Below are positions 1 to 6,123 of a stretch of DNA of 6,357 nucleotides, piece after piece. The notes under the pieces are model-generated. The model saw only the letters and a program-made list of their open reading frames with translations. It was not told the origin of the DNA and ran no database searches. A program made the translations under genes and the position numbers. The stretch spans positions 1-6,357 of the forward strand of contig JAMCZP010000029.1 in NCBI GenBank assembly GCA_023485185.1, in the 5' to 3' direction. Source of the DNA: Gammaproteobacteria bacterium (GTDB taxonomy: Bacteria; Pseudomonadota; Gammaproteobacteria; Pseudomonadales; Halomonadaceae). Numbering within the stretch: the stretch's first letter is position 1; each line of letters opens with the position of its first letter.

Positions 1-147
1 ATTAAAAAATTAAAAAATGGTTCATTAATTAAAGGAAAAGGCAATGCTCTGGCGCATAGCGTCAGAAATAAAACGCATCATTAATTTTTTAAACGAGAGG
101 GCATGGTGCTAGCCATTTGGCTTTAGGCAAGCGCTGGCTGGTGCATC
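1..147. other. AT-rich intergenic left edge, no gene seen
   Basis: This is the most AT-rich stretch of the window. It begins with the 8-bp unit ATTAAAAA twice in tandem (1-16). TTAAAAAATTAA (3-14) recurs as a perfect inverted copy at 81-92, and TCATTAATT is a direct repeat at 22-30 and 78-86. A 22-codon ORF (44-112) follows a purine-rich stretch but has no recognisable product. It lies beyond the 3' end of the regulator gene, and I see no clear intrinsic terminator for that gene here. It may be the control region of a gene outside the window. Confidence 0.5.
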
Positions 148-1029
148 TTACGCTGTCACTAACTGTTCAATCATTCTGCGCGCTGCATTAGAAAGCGTTC
201 GATTGGTATGCACTAAGTACCCTAGCGGACGGAAAATCGGTGGGGTGTCTACGTTAAGTTCGATCAGTTCACTATCGATCATCTTTTCTGGCAGCAGGCT
301 CCAGCCTAATCCTACGCTACACATCATTTTTAGCGTTTCTAAATAATTAGTCGCCATGCTGACGGGCAGCAGTAGGTTCGCTTCGCTAAACCGTTTTGCG
401 ATCAGTGACCCAGTAAAGGTTTTTGCTCCTGGCATCACGCAGTTGTATTGGCACAGGTCGGCTAGCGACAGCAGGCTTTTAGAGGCCGTGGCTTGGTTGG
501 TGAGGGGGTGGTCAGTAGCGCAGGCAAAGCACAGGCGGTCGCGCCATAGCTCAACCACCTGCAACTGCTCGTGAGGATGGGGAGCCAATGTCACTACGGC
601 CATCTCCAGTGTGCCATCCAATACCCCTTGATAAGCCTGTTCTGAATCCAAAAAATGCAGGTCTAGCTCTACCTCTGGGTGGCGCTGGGTGTACTGCTTT
701 AAGAGTGGCGGTAAACGGTGCAGGCCAATATGGTGACTGGTCGCCAGGGTCAGCCGTCCACCGACTTGCCCTGAAAGGTTAGCCAACGCGCGGCGGCTAT
801 CGTCTACAGTCATTAAGATACGCCGTGCCTGGGGTAGCAATACACTGCCTGCCTCCGTTAGCGCAATGCGCCGCCCAATACGATCAAATAGCCGAGTACC
901 CACCTGAGATTCCAGGGTAGCGATACGTTTGCTGACCGCCGGTTGGGTAAGGTGTAACTGCTCGGCAGCGCGGGAGAAGCTTTGCGTATCGGCCACGGCC
1001 ATAAACGCTTGTAAACTTTGCGTATCCAT
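148..1029 (-). CDS. LysR-family transcriptional regulator, divergent from leuC
   Basis: This is a cytoplasmic DNA-binding regulator of 293 residues, the usual LysR length. The N-terminal winged helix-turn-helix covers about residues 1-60 and includes SFSRAAEQLHLTQPAVSKRI and the wing sequence GTRLFDRIGRRIALTEAG. A linker helix follows, then a periplasmic-binding-protein-like effector domain from about residue 90 (GRLTLATSHHIGLHRLPPLL) to the end. The reading frame is open further upstream to 1140, but the start at 1029 is chosen because AGGAG lies 7 nt before it and because MDTQSLQAF matches the family's normal N-terminus. Starting at 1035 would leave only 1 nt of spacing. Its position opposite leuC suggests control of leuCD, probably with a leucine-pathway intermediate as effector; that is inference. 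From memory, Pseudomonas has a LysR gene in the same place. The family call is secure; the target is not proven. Confidence 0.93.
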   Translation of the reverse strand: MDTQSLQAFMAVADTQSFSRAAEQLHLTQPAVSKRIATLESQVGTRLFDRIGRRIALTEAGSVLLPQARRILMTVDDSRRALANLSGQVGGRLTLATSHHIGLHRLPPLLKQYTQRHPEVELDLHFLDSEQAYQGVLDGTLEMAVVTLAPHPHEQLQVVELWRDRLCFACATDHPLTNQATASKSLLSLADLCQYNCVMPGAKTFTGSLIAKRFSEANLLLPVSMATNYLETLKMMCSVGLGWSLLPEKMIDSELIELNVDTPPIFRPLGYLVHTNRTLSNAARRMIEQLVTA

Positions 1030-1036
1030 CGACATG

Positions 1037-1041
1037 CTCCT
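1037..1041 (-). promoter_or_regulatory. Ribosome binding site that fixes the LysR start
   Basis: Read on the minus strand this is AGGAG. It is 1 nt from the ATG at 1035 but 7 nt from the ATG at 1029, so the 1029 start is strongly preferred. The 37 extra residues of the longest open frame (MLRGLHIKAI...) would be encoded across the divergent control region and do not resemble a LysR N-terminus. Confidence 0.75.
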
Positions 1042-1062
1042 AAACCAGCTTTTTCTAGCAGG

Positions 1063-1068
1063 TATAAT
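1063..1068 (+). promoter_or_regulatory. Candidate -10 box (TATAAT) reading toward leuC
   Basis: This is a perfect TATAAT on the plus strand in the divergent control region, but no convincing -35 box lies 16-18 bp upstream. If used, transcription would start near 1075, just before the LysR palindrome, so a bound regulator would sit over the start region. On the minus strand the same bases read TATTAT-like and could equally serve the regulator gene's own promoter. Direction and use are uncertain. Confidence 0.3.
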
Positions 1069-1076
1069 AAGTATGT

Positions 1077-1091
1077 ATTCCAATTTGGAAT
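1077..1091. promoter_or_regulatory. Probable LysR-type operator (T-N11-A palindrome)
   Basis: ATTCCAATTTGGAAT is a perfect inverted repeat: 7-bp arms ATTCCAA/TTGGAAT around one central base at 1084. It contains the T-N11-A spacing (T at 1078, A at 1090) typical of LysR-type recognition sites. Its centre lies 55 bp upstream of the regulator start and 142 bp upstream of leuC, between the divergent genes. That placement fits both autoregulation and control of leuC. Binding by this particular regulator is inference. Confidence 0.65.
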
Positions 1092-1112
1092 CTAAACTAT
1101 GAATAACATGAA

Positions 1113-1140
1113 TTGCTTTTATGTGCAGCCCGCGTAACAC
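1113..1140 (+). promoter_or_regulatory. Weak candidate leuC promoter downstream of the LysR box
   Basis: TTGCTT (1113-1118) is followed after 16 bp by TAACAC (1135-1140), a poor match to the sigma-70 consensus. The predicted start near 1147 would put the LysR palindrome centre about 60-65 bp upstream, the usual place for an activating LysR site. A weak promoter that needs an activator would fit, but the boxes alone are not strong evidence. Confidence 0.25.
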
Positions 1141-1151
1141 TCACTGCATCA

Positions 1152-1169
1152 CTGGCGCGAAGACGCCAG
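1152..1169 (+). other. Short hairpin in the leuC leader
   Basis: CTGGCG (1152-1157) and CGCCAG (1164-1169) form a perfect 6-bp stem with a 6-nt loop (CGAAGA), 56 bp upstream of the leuC start. No T-run follows, so it is not an intrinsic terminator. No leucine-rich leader peptide is visible: the only nearby mini-ORF (1099-1137, MNNMNCFYVQPA) has no leucine and no good ribosome binding site. Classical leu attenuation is therefore not supported. Confidence 0.4.
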
Positions 1170-1195
1170 CACGACCAACTAGCACGACCATCTAG
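1168..1195 (+). repeat. 13-bp tandem duplication in the leuC leader
   Basis: AGCACGACCA occurs at 1168-1177 and 1181-1190. Each copy is followed by one variable base (A, then T) and CTAG. The two units have a 13-bp period and differ at that single base. The first unit overlaps the end of the leader hairpin by 2 bp. The repeat lies 30 bp before the leuC start codon and looks like a replication-slippage duplication. Confidence 0.8.
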
Positions 1196-1225
1196 TAAGA
1201 GAAGGGCACTGCCCAGGAGAGCCAC

Positions 1226-2677
1226 ATGTCAGGTCAAACGCTTTACGACAAACTTTGGAACCAGCACTTGGTAACGCAGCGCGATGACGGCACTGCATTA
1301 ATCTATATTGATCGCCAGCTGCTTCATGAAGTGACATCGCCCCAGGCATTTGAAGGGCTGCGTTTGGCTAAGCGTAAGCCGTGGCGTTTAGATGCCAACC
1401 TGGCCACTCCTGATCACAACGTGCCAACGACAGTTAAAGAGCGTGCCGAGGGTAATAGCGGCATTAAAGATCCGGTGTCGTTGATTCAGGTACAAACCCT
1501 GGATGACAACTGCCTCGAATATGGCATTGAAGAGTTCAAAATTAACGATCCGCGTCAGGGCATTGTGCACGTGGTCGGCCCAGAACAGGGCGCAACGTTA
1601 CCCGGCATGACTGTGGTATGTGGCGATTCTCATACGGCTACTCACGGTGCCTTTGGTGCCCTGGCACACGGTATCGGCACTTCTGAAGTAGAGCACGTAC
1701 TGGCCACCCAGTGCCTGCTGGCGCAGAAGATGAAGAATATGCAGGTGCGCGTAGAAGGCGAGTTGGGCCTGGGTGTCACTGCGAAAGATGTGGTGCTGGC
1801 GATTATCGGTAAGATCGGCACAGCCGGTGGTACTGGTTACGCCATTGAGTTTGCCGGTAGTGCGATTGCCTCGCTCTCTATGGAAGGCCGCATGACCGTG
1901 TGCAATATGGCCATCGAAGCAGGCGCGAGAGTGGGTTTGATCGCGGTTGACGACACTACTATTAATTACCTGGCCGAGCGCCCCTTCGCCCCAACGGCTG
2001 AGCAGTGGGAAGCTGCCGTGGCTGACTGGCGTCACTTGGTATCTGATGAAGATGCTGCTTTCGATAAAGTGGTCGTTTTGAAAGCTGAGGACATTGAACC
2101 GCAGGTGAGCTGGGGCACCAGCCCTGAAATGGTCACTGGTATTTCCGGCCAAGTGCCTGACCCACAAGCCGCGTTGGATGAAACCGTGCAGCGCAGCCAC
2201 TCACGTGCGCTTGAGTATATGGGCCTGCAGGCTAATCAGAAAATTACTGATATCAAGCTGGATAAAATCTTTATTGGCTCCTGCACCAACTCACGCATTG
2301 AAGATTTGCGCGAGGCTGCCAAGGTGGCGAAGGGCAATAAAGTGGCCGATTCAATCAAGTTGGCCATGGTGGTGCCGGGTTCAGGCTTGGTGAAGCGCCA
2401 AGCAGAAGCGGAAGGCTTGGATAAAATCTTCATTGAAGCAGGTTTTGAGTGGCGTGAGCCGGGCTGCTCAATGTGTTTGGCAATGAATGCCGATAAGTTG
2501 GGGTCTGGTGAACACTGTGCGTCTACCTCTAACCGCAACTTTGAAGGGCGCCAAGGCTACGGTGGCCGCACACACTTGGTAAGCCCGGCGATGGCCGCAG
2601 CGGCAGCGATTGCCGGTCACTTTGTTGATGTTCGCAAGCTGCCTGCCAACGACGCCACTCACGCTCAGGAGGCCTAA
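1226..2677 (+). CDS. leuC: 3-isopropylmalate dehydratase, large subunit
   Basis: LeuC pairs with LeuD to isomerise 2-isopropylmalate to 3-isopropylmalate in leucine synthesis, in the cytoplasm. It belongs to the aconitase family. The 483 residues carry the family signatures: [20 protein letters not shown] at about 131-150, and the [4Fe-4S] ligands Cys353 (in [14 protein letters not shown]), Cys414 and Cys417 (in [10 protein letters not shown]). The motif [10 protein letters not shown] at about 435-444 is also intact. Length is slightly above the usual 465-475 because of a short C-terminal tail ([10 protein letters not shown]). AGGAG at 1215-1219, 6 nt before the ATG, supports the start. leuD follows after 3 nt, so the two subunits are co-transcribed. 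Control by the divergent LysR regulator is likely from the layout but inferred. Confidence 0.98.
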   Translation: MSGQTLYDKLWNQHLVTQRDDGTALIYIDRQLLHEVTSPQAFEGLRLAKRKPWRLDANLATPDHNVPTTVKERAEGNSGIKDPVSLIQVQTLDDNCLEYGIEEFKINDPRQGIVHVVGPEQGATLPGMTVVCGDSHTATHGAFGALAHGIGTSEVEHVLATQCLLAQKMKNMQVRVEGELGLGVTAKDVVLAIIGKIGTAGGTGYAIEFAGSAIASLSMEGRMTVCNMAIEAGARVGLIAVDDTTINYLAERPFAPTAEQWEAAVADWRHLVSDEDAAFDKVVVLKAEDIEPQVSWGTSPEMVTGISGQVPDPQAALDETVQRSHSRALEYMGLQANQKITDIKLDKIFIGSCTNSRIEDLREAAKVAKGNKVADSIKLAMVVPGSGLVKRQAEAEGLDKIFIEAGFEWREPGCSMCLAMNADKLGSGEHCASTSNRNFEGRQGYGGRTHLVSPAMAAAAAIAGHFVDVRKLPANDATHAQEA

Positions 2678-2680
2678 GCC

Positions 2681-3328
2681 ATGAAAAAATTTACGCGTTT
2701 TGAAGGCATCGTCGCGCCCCTTGATCGTGCCAATGTCGATACCGATTTAATTATTCCGAAGCAGTTTTTGAAGTCGATCAAGCGCACCGGATTTGGCGTT
2801 AACCTGTTCGATGAGCTGCGCTACTTAAACGAAGGCGAGCCAGGACAAGACTGCTCGCAGCGCCCGATCAATCCTGACTTTGTGTTAAATCAATCGCGCT
2901 TTAAAGGCGCTGAAGTGCTGCTCGCCAAGCGCAACTTTGGTTGCGGTAGCTCCCGTGAGCATGCGCCTTGGGCACTGGAAGATTTCGGCTTTAAAGTCGT
3001 CATCGCGCCTAGCTTTGCGGATATTTTCTATAATAACTCGTTTAAAAACGGCATTTTGCTGATCACGTTCCCTGAAGACGTGGTCGATCGCCTGTTTGCT
3101 GAAGTGAATGCCAACGAAGGCTACCAGTTAGATGTCGATCTAGAGCACCAGCGGGTAACTACCCCGAGTGGCGAGATTCTTGAGTTTGAAGTGGATGAGT
3201 TCCGCAAGCACTGCCTGCTGGAAGGGTTAGACGATATTGGTCTGACGCTAAAAGATGAAGACGCCATTCGTGCCTTTGAGCAGAAGCATAAAGCTGCTCG
3301 CCCCTGGCTGTTTCGTCAGTCAGCGTAA
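2681..3328 (+). CDS. leuD: 3-isopropylmalate dehydratase, small subunit
   Basis: LeuD is the small (swivel-domain) subunit of isopropylmalate dehydratase, completing the enzyme with LeuC. The 215 residues match the proteobacterial family. The N-terminus is typical ([32 protein letters not shown]), and the signature [15 protein letters not shown] lies at about 85-99, followed by [19 protein letters not shown] strong ribosome binding site, AGGAGG (2667-2672), sits inside the last codons of leuC, 8 nt before the ATG. Only 3 nt separate the leuC stop from the leuD start, so translational coupling is likely. That suits a 1:1 complex. The gene is intact. Confidence 0.98.
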   Translation: MKKFTRFEGIVAPLDRANVDTDLIIPKQFLKSIKRTGFGVNLFDELRYLNEGEPGQDCSQRPINPDFVLNQSRFKGAEVLLAKRNFGCGSSREHAPWALEDFGFKVVIAPSFADIFYNNSFKNGILLITFPEDVVDRLFAEVNANEGYQLDVDLEHQRVTTPSGEILEFEVDEFRKHCLLEGLDDIGLTLKDEDAIRAFEQKHKAARPWLFRQSA

Positions 3329-3352
3329 GTATTTTTCAGTTCCCCCTATGTT

Positions 3353-3453
3353 GGGGCAAGGGCAGGTCGACGCGAGGGTCTTTCGCCAAGGATGGCGCAA
3401 GTAGCGCCCAGGGATGGGTTCACAGCGCCCTCGCAGAGGCCTGCCGTTGACCC
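3353..3453 (-). repeat. Palindromic intergenic repeat, copy 1 (leuD-leuB gap)
   Basis: The outer arms are imperfect inverted repeats (3353-3378 against 3428-3453, 20 of 26 positions paired), including GGCAGG/CCTGCC and GCGAGGG/CCCTCGC with a mismatched 5-nt bulge between them. Inside are a small hairpin CGCCA-AGGA-TGGCG (3384-3397) and a 30-bp core (3401-3430) flanked by direct repeats AGCGCCC (3403-3409 and 3424-3430). The core holds CCCA-GGGA-TGGG (3407-3418). The core matches 4622-4651 in reverse orientation at 28 of 30 positions, so both belong to one dispersed family. No T-run follows, so this is not a simple terminator. It may affect leuCD/leuB mRNA processing or relative expression. 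Confidence 0.8.
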
Positions 3454-3487
3454 TAAGTTATTTAGTTGTAAGTGCTAAGGATTCAGC

Positions 3488-4567
3488 ATGACACACAAGG
3501 TATTACTGCTACCGGGTGATGGTATTGGTCCCGAGATTGCGGCCCAGGCGGCGCGTTTGTTGAAGGCATGTCAGGAAGCAGGCTTGGATATTGAAGTAGA
3601 AGAAGCGCTGGTGGGTGGATCTGCCTACGATGTCTACGGCGAGCCACTGCCCGCGGAAACCTTGGAAAAAGCCAAAGCCGCCAGCGCGATTTTGCTGGGT
3701 GCGGTAGGCGGCCCCAAGTGGGACAAAATCGAAGACCTCTCCAAGCGGCCTGAAAAAGGCCTGCTGGGTCTGCGTAAAAATTTAGGGCTGTTTGGTAACT
3801 TGCGTCCGGCGATGCTTTACCCGCAGTTAGCCAGTGCTTCAAGCCTGAAACCTGAGCTGGTAGCGGGTTTGGATATCATGATTGTCCGCGAGCTTACCGG
3901 CGGGATCTATTTCGGCCAACCTCGTGGCATTGAAGTACGAAACGGCGAGCGGGTCGGTTTTAACACCTATATCTATTCTGAAAGCGAAATTGAGCGTATT
4001 GGCCGCGTCGCGTTTGAAATGGCCCAGAAGCGTGGCAAGAAGCTTTGCTCGGTAGATAAAGCTAACGTGCTGGAAGTGACCATCTTGTGGCGTGAAGTGA
4101 TGGATCGCTTGGCACCGGAATACCCGGATGTAGAGCTTTCACACATGTACGTGGATAACGCTGCCATGCAGCTGGTGCGCGCACCCAAGCAGTTCGACGT
4201 GGTGGTCACCGGTAATATGTTTGGTGACATTCTTTCCGATGCCGCCGCGATGTTGACGGGCTCTATCGGCATGCTGCCTTCTGCCTCATTGAACGAGAGC
4301 GGTCAGGGCATGTACGAGCCATGCCACGGCAGCGCGCCGGATATCGCTGGACAGAATGTGGCTAACCCGCTGGCGATGATGCTATCGGTGGCGATGATGC
4401 TGCGCTACTCGCTGAATGAAAATACCATGGCAGAACGTATTGAAGCCGCCGTGGGTAATGTGTTGGATGACGGCCTGCGTACCGCGGATATTGCTTCAGA
4501 AGGGATGCATATCATCGGTACCGATGCTATGGGCGATGCAGTGTTGGCGGCGTTTGCTAAGCAGTGA
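3488..4567 (+). CDS. leuB: 3-isopropylmalate dehydrogenase
   Basis: LeuB oxidatively decarboxylates 3-isopropylmalate with NAD+ to 2-oxoisocaproate, the step after LeuCD. It is a cytoplasmic, metal-dependent homodimer. The 359 residues are family-typical. Visible motifs are the N-terminal GDGIGPEI (10-17), [10 protein letters not shown] (134-143, with the catalytic Tyr141), the catalytic Lys191 in VDKANVL, metal-binding Asp223 in YVDNAAM, and Asp247 and Asp251 in [13 protein letters not shown]. The cofactor loop HGSAPDIAG (280-288) is also present. AAGGA at 3477-3481, 6 nt before the ATG, supports the start. A 159-bp gap with a palindromic repeat separates it from leuD. I see no convincing promoter there, so read-through from leuCD is likely. 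The stop codon lies in a 15-bp tandem duplication. Confidence 0.98.
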   Translation: MTHKVLLLPGDGIGPEIAAQAARLLKACQEAGLDIEVEEALVGGSAYDVYGEPLPAETLEKAKAASAILLGAVGGPKWDKIEDLSKRPEKGLLGLRKNLGLFGNLRPAMLYPQLASASSLKPELVAGLDIMIVRELTGGIYFGQPRGIEVRNGERVGFNTYIYSESEIERIGRVAFEMAQKRGKKLCSVDKANVLEVTILWREVMDRLAPEYPDVELSHMYVDNAAMQLVRAPKQFDVVVTGNMFGDILSDAAAMLTGSIGMLPSASLNESGQGMYEPCHGSAPDIAGQNVANPLAMMLSVAMMLRYSLNENTMAERIEAAVGNVLDDGLRTADIASEGMHIIGTDAMGDAVLAAFAKQ

Positions 4568-4587
4568 GTAAATAAGCAGTGAGTAAA
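4558..4587 (+). repeat. Perfect 15-bp tandem duplication over the leuB stop
   Basis: TAAGCAGTGAGTAAA occurs twice back to back (4558-4572 and 4573-4587). The first copy holds the leuB ending (codons for Lys, Gln and the TGA stop at 4565-4567). Because the unit is 15 bp, the second copy repeats Lys-Gln-TGA in the same frame (TGA at 4580-4582). The duplication leaves the protein unchanged and adds a back-up in-frame stop. It is probably a recent slippage event, since the copies are identical. Confidence 0.9.
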
Positions 4588-4601
4588 GTCGTCGGGCTAC
4601 T

Positions 4602-4711
4602 CCGGCGATAGGTCTACGAGGGGGCGCTGTAAACCCCTCCCTGGGCGCTACATTTGCCACTGACCGCCATGGATGGCGGAGCAAATGACCCCCTCTACGA
4701 CTTATCCCCGG
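4602..4711 (+). repeat. Palindromic intergenic repeat, copy 2 (leuB-asd gap)
   Basis: The terminal arms are 23-bp imperfect inverted repeats (4602-4624 against 4689-4711, 18 of 23 paired). They include GAGGGGG/CCCCCTC and CCGG ends, with a 3-nt internal mismatch. Because of that bulge, TCTACGA also reads as a direct repeat at 4613-4619 and 4694-4700. Inside lies a nested hairpin: ATTTGC (4652-4657) with GCAAAT (4681-4686), and CCGCCA-TGGA-TGGCGG (4664-4679). The 30-bp core (4622-4651), with GGGCGCT direct repeats at 4622-4628 and 4643-4649, matches copy 1 inverted at 28 of 30 positions. With about 30 bp of flank on the left and 70 on the right, it fills much of the gap. No T-run follows. Confidence 0.85.
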
Positions 4712-4780
4712 CGCCCTTGTTTGCTCAACCATTAACATTAACCGTTCAGTACAGCTTAAAAATCACCGTCAAGAAGTGTG

Positions 4781-4786
4781 TATAAT
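4781..4786 (+). promoter_or_regulatory. Probable asd promoter -10 box
   Basis: This is a perfect TATAAT 33 bp upstream of the asd ATG, which gives a leader of about 26 nt with the ribosome binding site in it. The -35 region is poor: TTAAAA at 4756-4761 would need a 19-bp spacer. The preceding GTGTG is near, but not exactly, an extended -10. The short leader leaves no room for a lysine riboswitch. The position after the palindromic repeat suggests that asd has its own promoter. Confidence 0.6.
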
Positions 4787-4818
4787 ACAAGGACTCATTC
4801 TTTGCAGGAGGACTTCAT

Positions 4819-5931
4819 ATGTTGAAAGTCGGTTTCGTGGGATGGCGTGGCATGGTTGGCTCAGTGCTGATGCAGCGCATGCAGGAAGATGGTGATTTCA
4901 ACGGCATTGAGCCGATTTTTTTCACCACCTCCCAGGTTGGTCAGCCCGGCCCCGATATCGGTGTAGATGTACCTCCGCTGAAAGATGCTTTTGATATTGA
5001 AGCGCTCAAAGCGCTGGATGTGGTTATCACCTGTCAGGGCGGTGATTACACCAAGCCGGTTTACAAAGACCTACGTAGTTCAGGTTGGAAAGGCTACTGG
5101 ATCGATGCCGCCAGCACCCTGCGTATGGAAGATGAAGCAACCATTGTGCTTGATCCGGTCAACCGCAAGGTCATTGATGACCAGCTAGCCAAGGGCGCTA
5201 AAACGTTTGTGGGCGGTAACTGCACCGTCAGCCTGATGCTAATGGGCCTGGGCGGGCTGTTTGAAGCTGATATGGTCGAGTGGATGACCTCCATGACCTA
5301 TCAAGCGGCTTCTGGTTCTGGTGCCAAGCACATGCGTGAGCTGCTCAATCAAATGGGCCAACTGCGTGACAGCGTAGGCGAAGAGCTAAAAGATCCTTCC
5401 AGCGCGATTTTGGATATCGACCGTAAAGTGACGGCCGCGATGCGCAGCAGCGACTTCCCGACGGATAACTTTGCCGCACCGTTGGCGGGCAGCTTGCTGC
5501 CATGGATTGATACCAAGATGGATAGCGGTCAGAGCCGTGAAGAGTGGAAGGGCAGTGTTGAGACCAACAAGATTCTCGGCCTCGGCAATAACCCGATTCC
5601 CATTGATGGCCTTTGCGTGCGTATCGGCGCCATGCGTTCGCACAGCCAAGCCTTCACCATTAAGCTGAAGCATGATGTGCCGCTGGATGAAATCGAAGAG
5701 CGCATCGCCAAGCACAATGAGTGGGTTAAGCTGATCCCCAATGATAAAGACGCTACCATTGCGGGCCTAACGCCAGCGGCGGCTACCGGCACGCTGCAAG
5801 TGCCTGTTGGCCGTCTGCGTAAGCTGGCGATGGGCGGTGAGTATCTCTCTGCCTTCAGCGTCGGTGACCAGTTGCTTTGGGGCGCCGCCGAGCCGCTTAA
5901 GCGCATGCTGAAGATTTTGCGCGAACAGTAA
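4819..5931 (+). CDS. asd: Aspartate-semialdehyde dehydrogenase
   Basis: Asd reduces aspartyl phosphate to aspartate semialdehyde with NADPH, the branch point to diaminopimelate/lysine, threonine and methionine. It is cytoplasmic and normally essential, because diaminopimelate is needed for the cell wall. The 370 residues are close to the Gram-negative (E. coli-type) form. The N-terminal NADP-binding loop is [13 protein letters not shown] (5-17). The catalytic cysteine is Cys135 in [15 protein letters not shown]. Gln162 (TYQAASGSG), Arg268 and His275 ([12 protein letters not shown]) fit the known substrate and acid-base residues. AGGAGG (4806-4811), 7 nt before the ATG, supports the start. A consensus -10 box lies upstream and a strong terminator downstream, so it is probably a single-gene unit, perhaps with some read-through from leuB. 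Confidence 0.98.
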   Translation: MLKVGFVGWRGMVGSVLMQRMQEDGDFNGIEPIFFTTSQVGQPGPDIGVDVPPLKDAFDIEALKALDVVITCQGGDYTKPVYKDLRSSGWKGYWIDAASTLRMEDEATIVLDPVNRKVIDDQLAKGAKTFVGGNCTVSLMLMGLGGLFEADMVEWMTSMTYQAASGSGAKHMRELLNQMGQLRDSVGEELKDPSSAILDIDRKVTAAMRSSDFPTDNFAAPLAGSLLPWIDTKMDSGQSREEWKGSVETNKILGLGNNPIPIDGLCVRIGAMRSHSQAFTIKLKHDVPLDEIEERIAKHNEWVKLIPNDKDATIAGLTPAAATGTLQVPVGRLRKLAMGGEYLSAFSVGDQLLWGAAEPLKRMLKILREQ

Positions 5932-5953
5932 GCATTCGGGGAGAGGACACCCG

Positions 5954-5989
5954 AAAACGGGAAGCTGCTAGCAGCTTCCCGTTTTTTTT
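5954..5989 (+). terminator. Strong intrinsic terminator after asd
   Basis: Bases 5954-5985 form a perfect 32-bp palindrome (AAAACGGGAAGCTGCT and its complement), folding into a long GC-rich stem with a tiny CTAG loop. It runs into eight T residues (5982-5989). A second small stem, TTCGGG (5935-5940) with CCCGAA (5950-5955), lies between the asd stop and this hairpin and overlaps its 5' A-run by 2 nt, so the two may compete. This should efficiently separate asd from fimV. Confidence 0.95.
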
Positions 5990-6123
5990 GGCAACGAATT
6001 AGCGTTGACGTAAAAGCGCCGCTATTTCTTCAAGTTATGATAAAAAAGGCGTAATACAATAAGCTGGTGTCGATAGTCATAAAGTTAAGCAGAGCAAAAT
6101 AAGTAGGGAACTAGGGAGCATTA

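Noticed and set aside
44..112. 22-codon ORF after a purine-rich stretch at the left edge
   Set aside because: Very short, no recognisable sequence, and in an AT-rich repeat-bearing stretch; chance is the simplest explanation.
105..122. Terminator for the regulator gene
   Set aside because: AGCC-ATTT-GGCT (111-122) is only a 4-bp stem and has no T-run on the minus strand.
1099..1137. Possible leu leader peptide upstream of leuC
   Set aside because: MNNMNCFYVQPA has no leucine codons, no good ribosome binding site, and is not followed by a terminator-type hairpin.
1030..1140. Extended N-terminus of the LysR regulator (37 extra residues)
   Set aside because: It would run across the operator region, lacks a ribosome binding site, and the 1029 start has a well-placed one and the family-typical beginning.
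1598..2200. 200-residue reverse-strand ORF inside leuC
   Set aside because: Fully inside a clear leuC on the other strand, with no family motifs; a shadow of codon bias. The same applies to the other ORFs inside leuC, leuB, asd and the regulator.
3342..3356. CCCC-TATGTT-GGGG hairpin just after leuD as a terminator
   Set aside because: Only 4 bp, no following T-run, and it overlaps the start of the larger palindromic repeat.
3447..3475. Promoter for leuB in the leuD-leuB gap
   Set aside because: TTGACC (3447-3452) is a fair -35, but nothing like a -10 box lies 16-18 bp downstream.
6005..6060. fimV promoter
   Set aside because: TTGACG (6005-6010), TATGAT (6036-6041) and TACAAT (6055-6060) are each good single boxes, but no pair has acceptable spacing; a promoter is expected here but cannot be placed.
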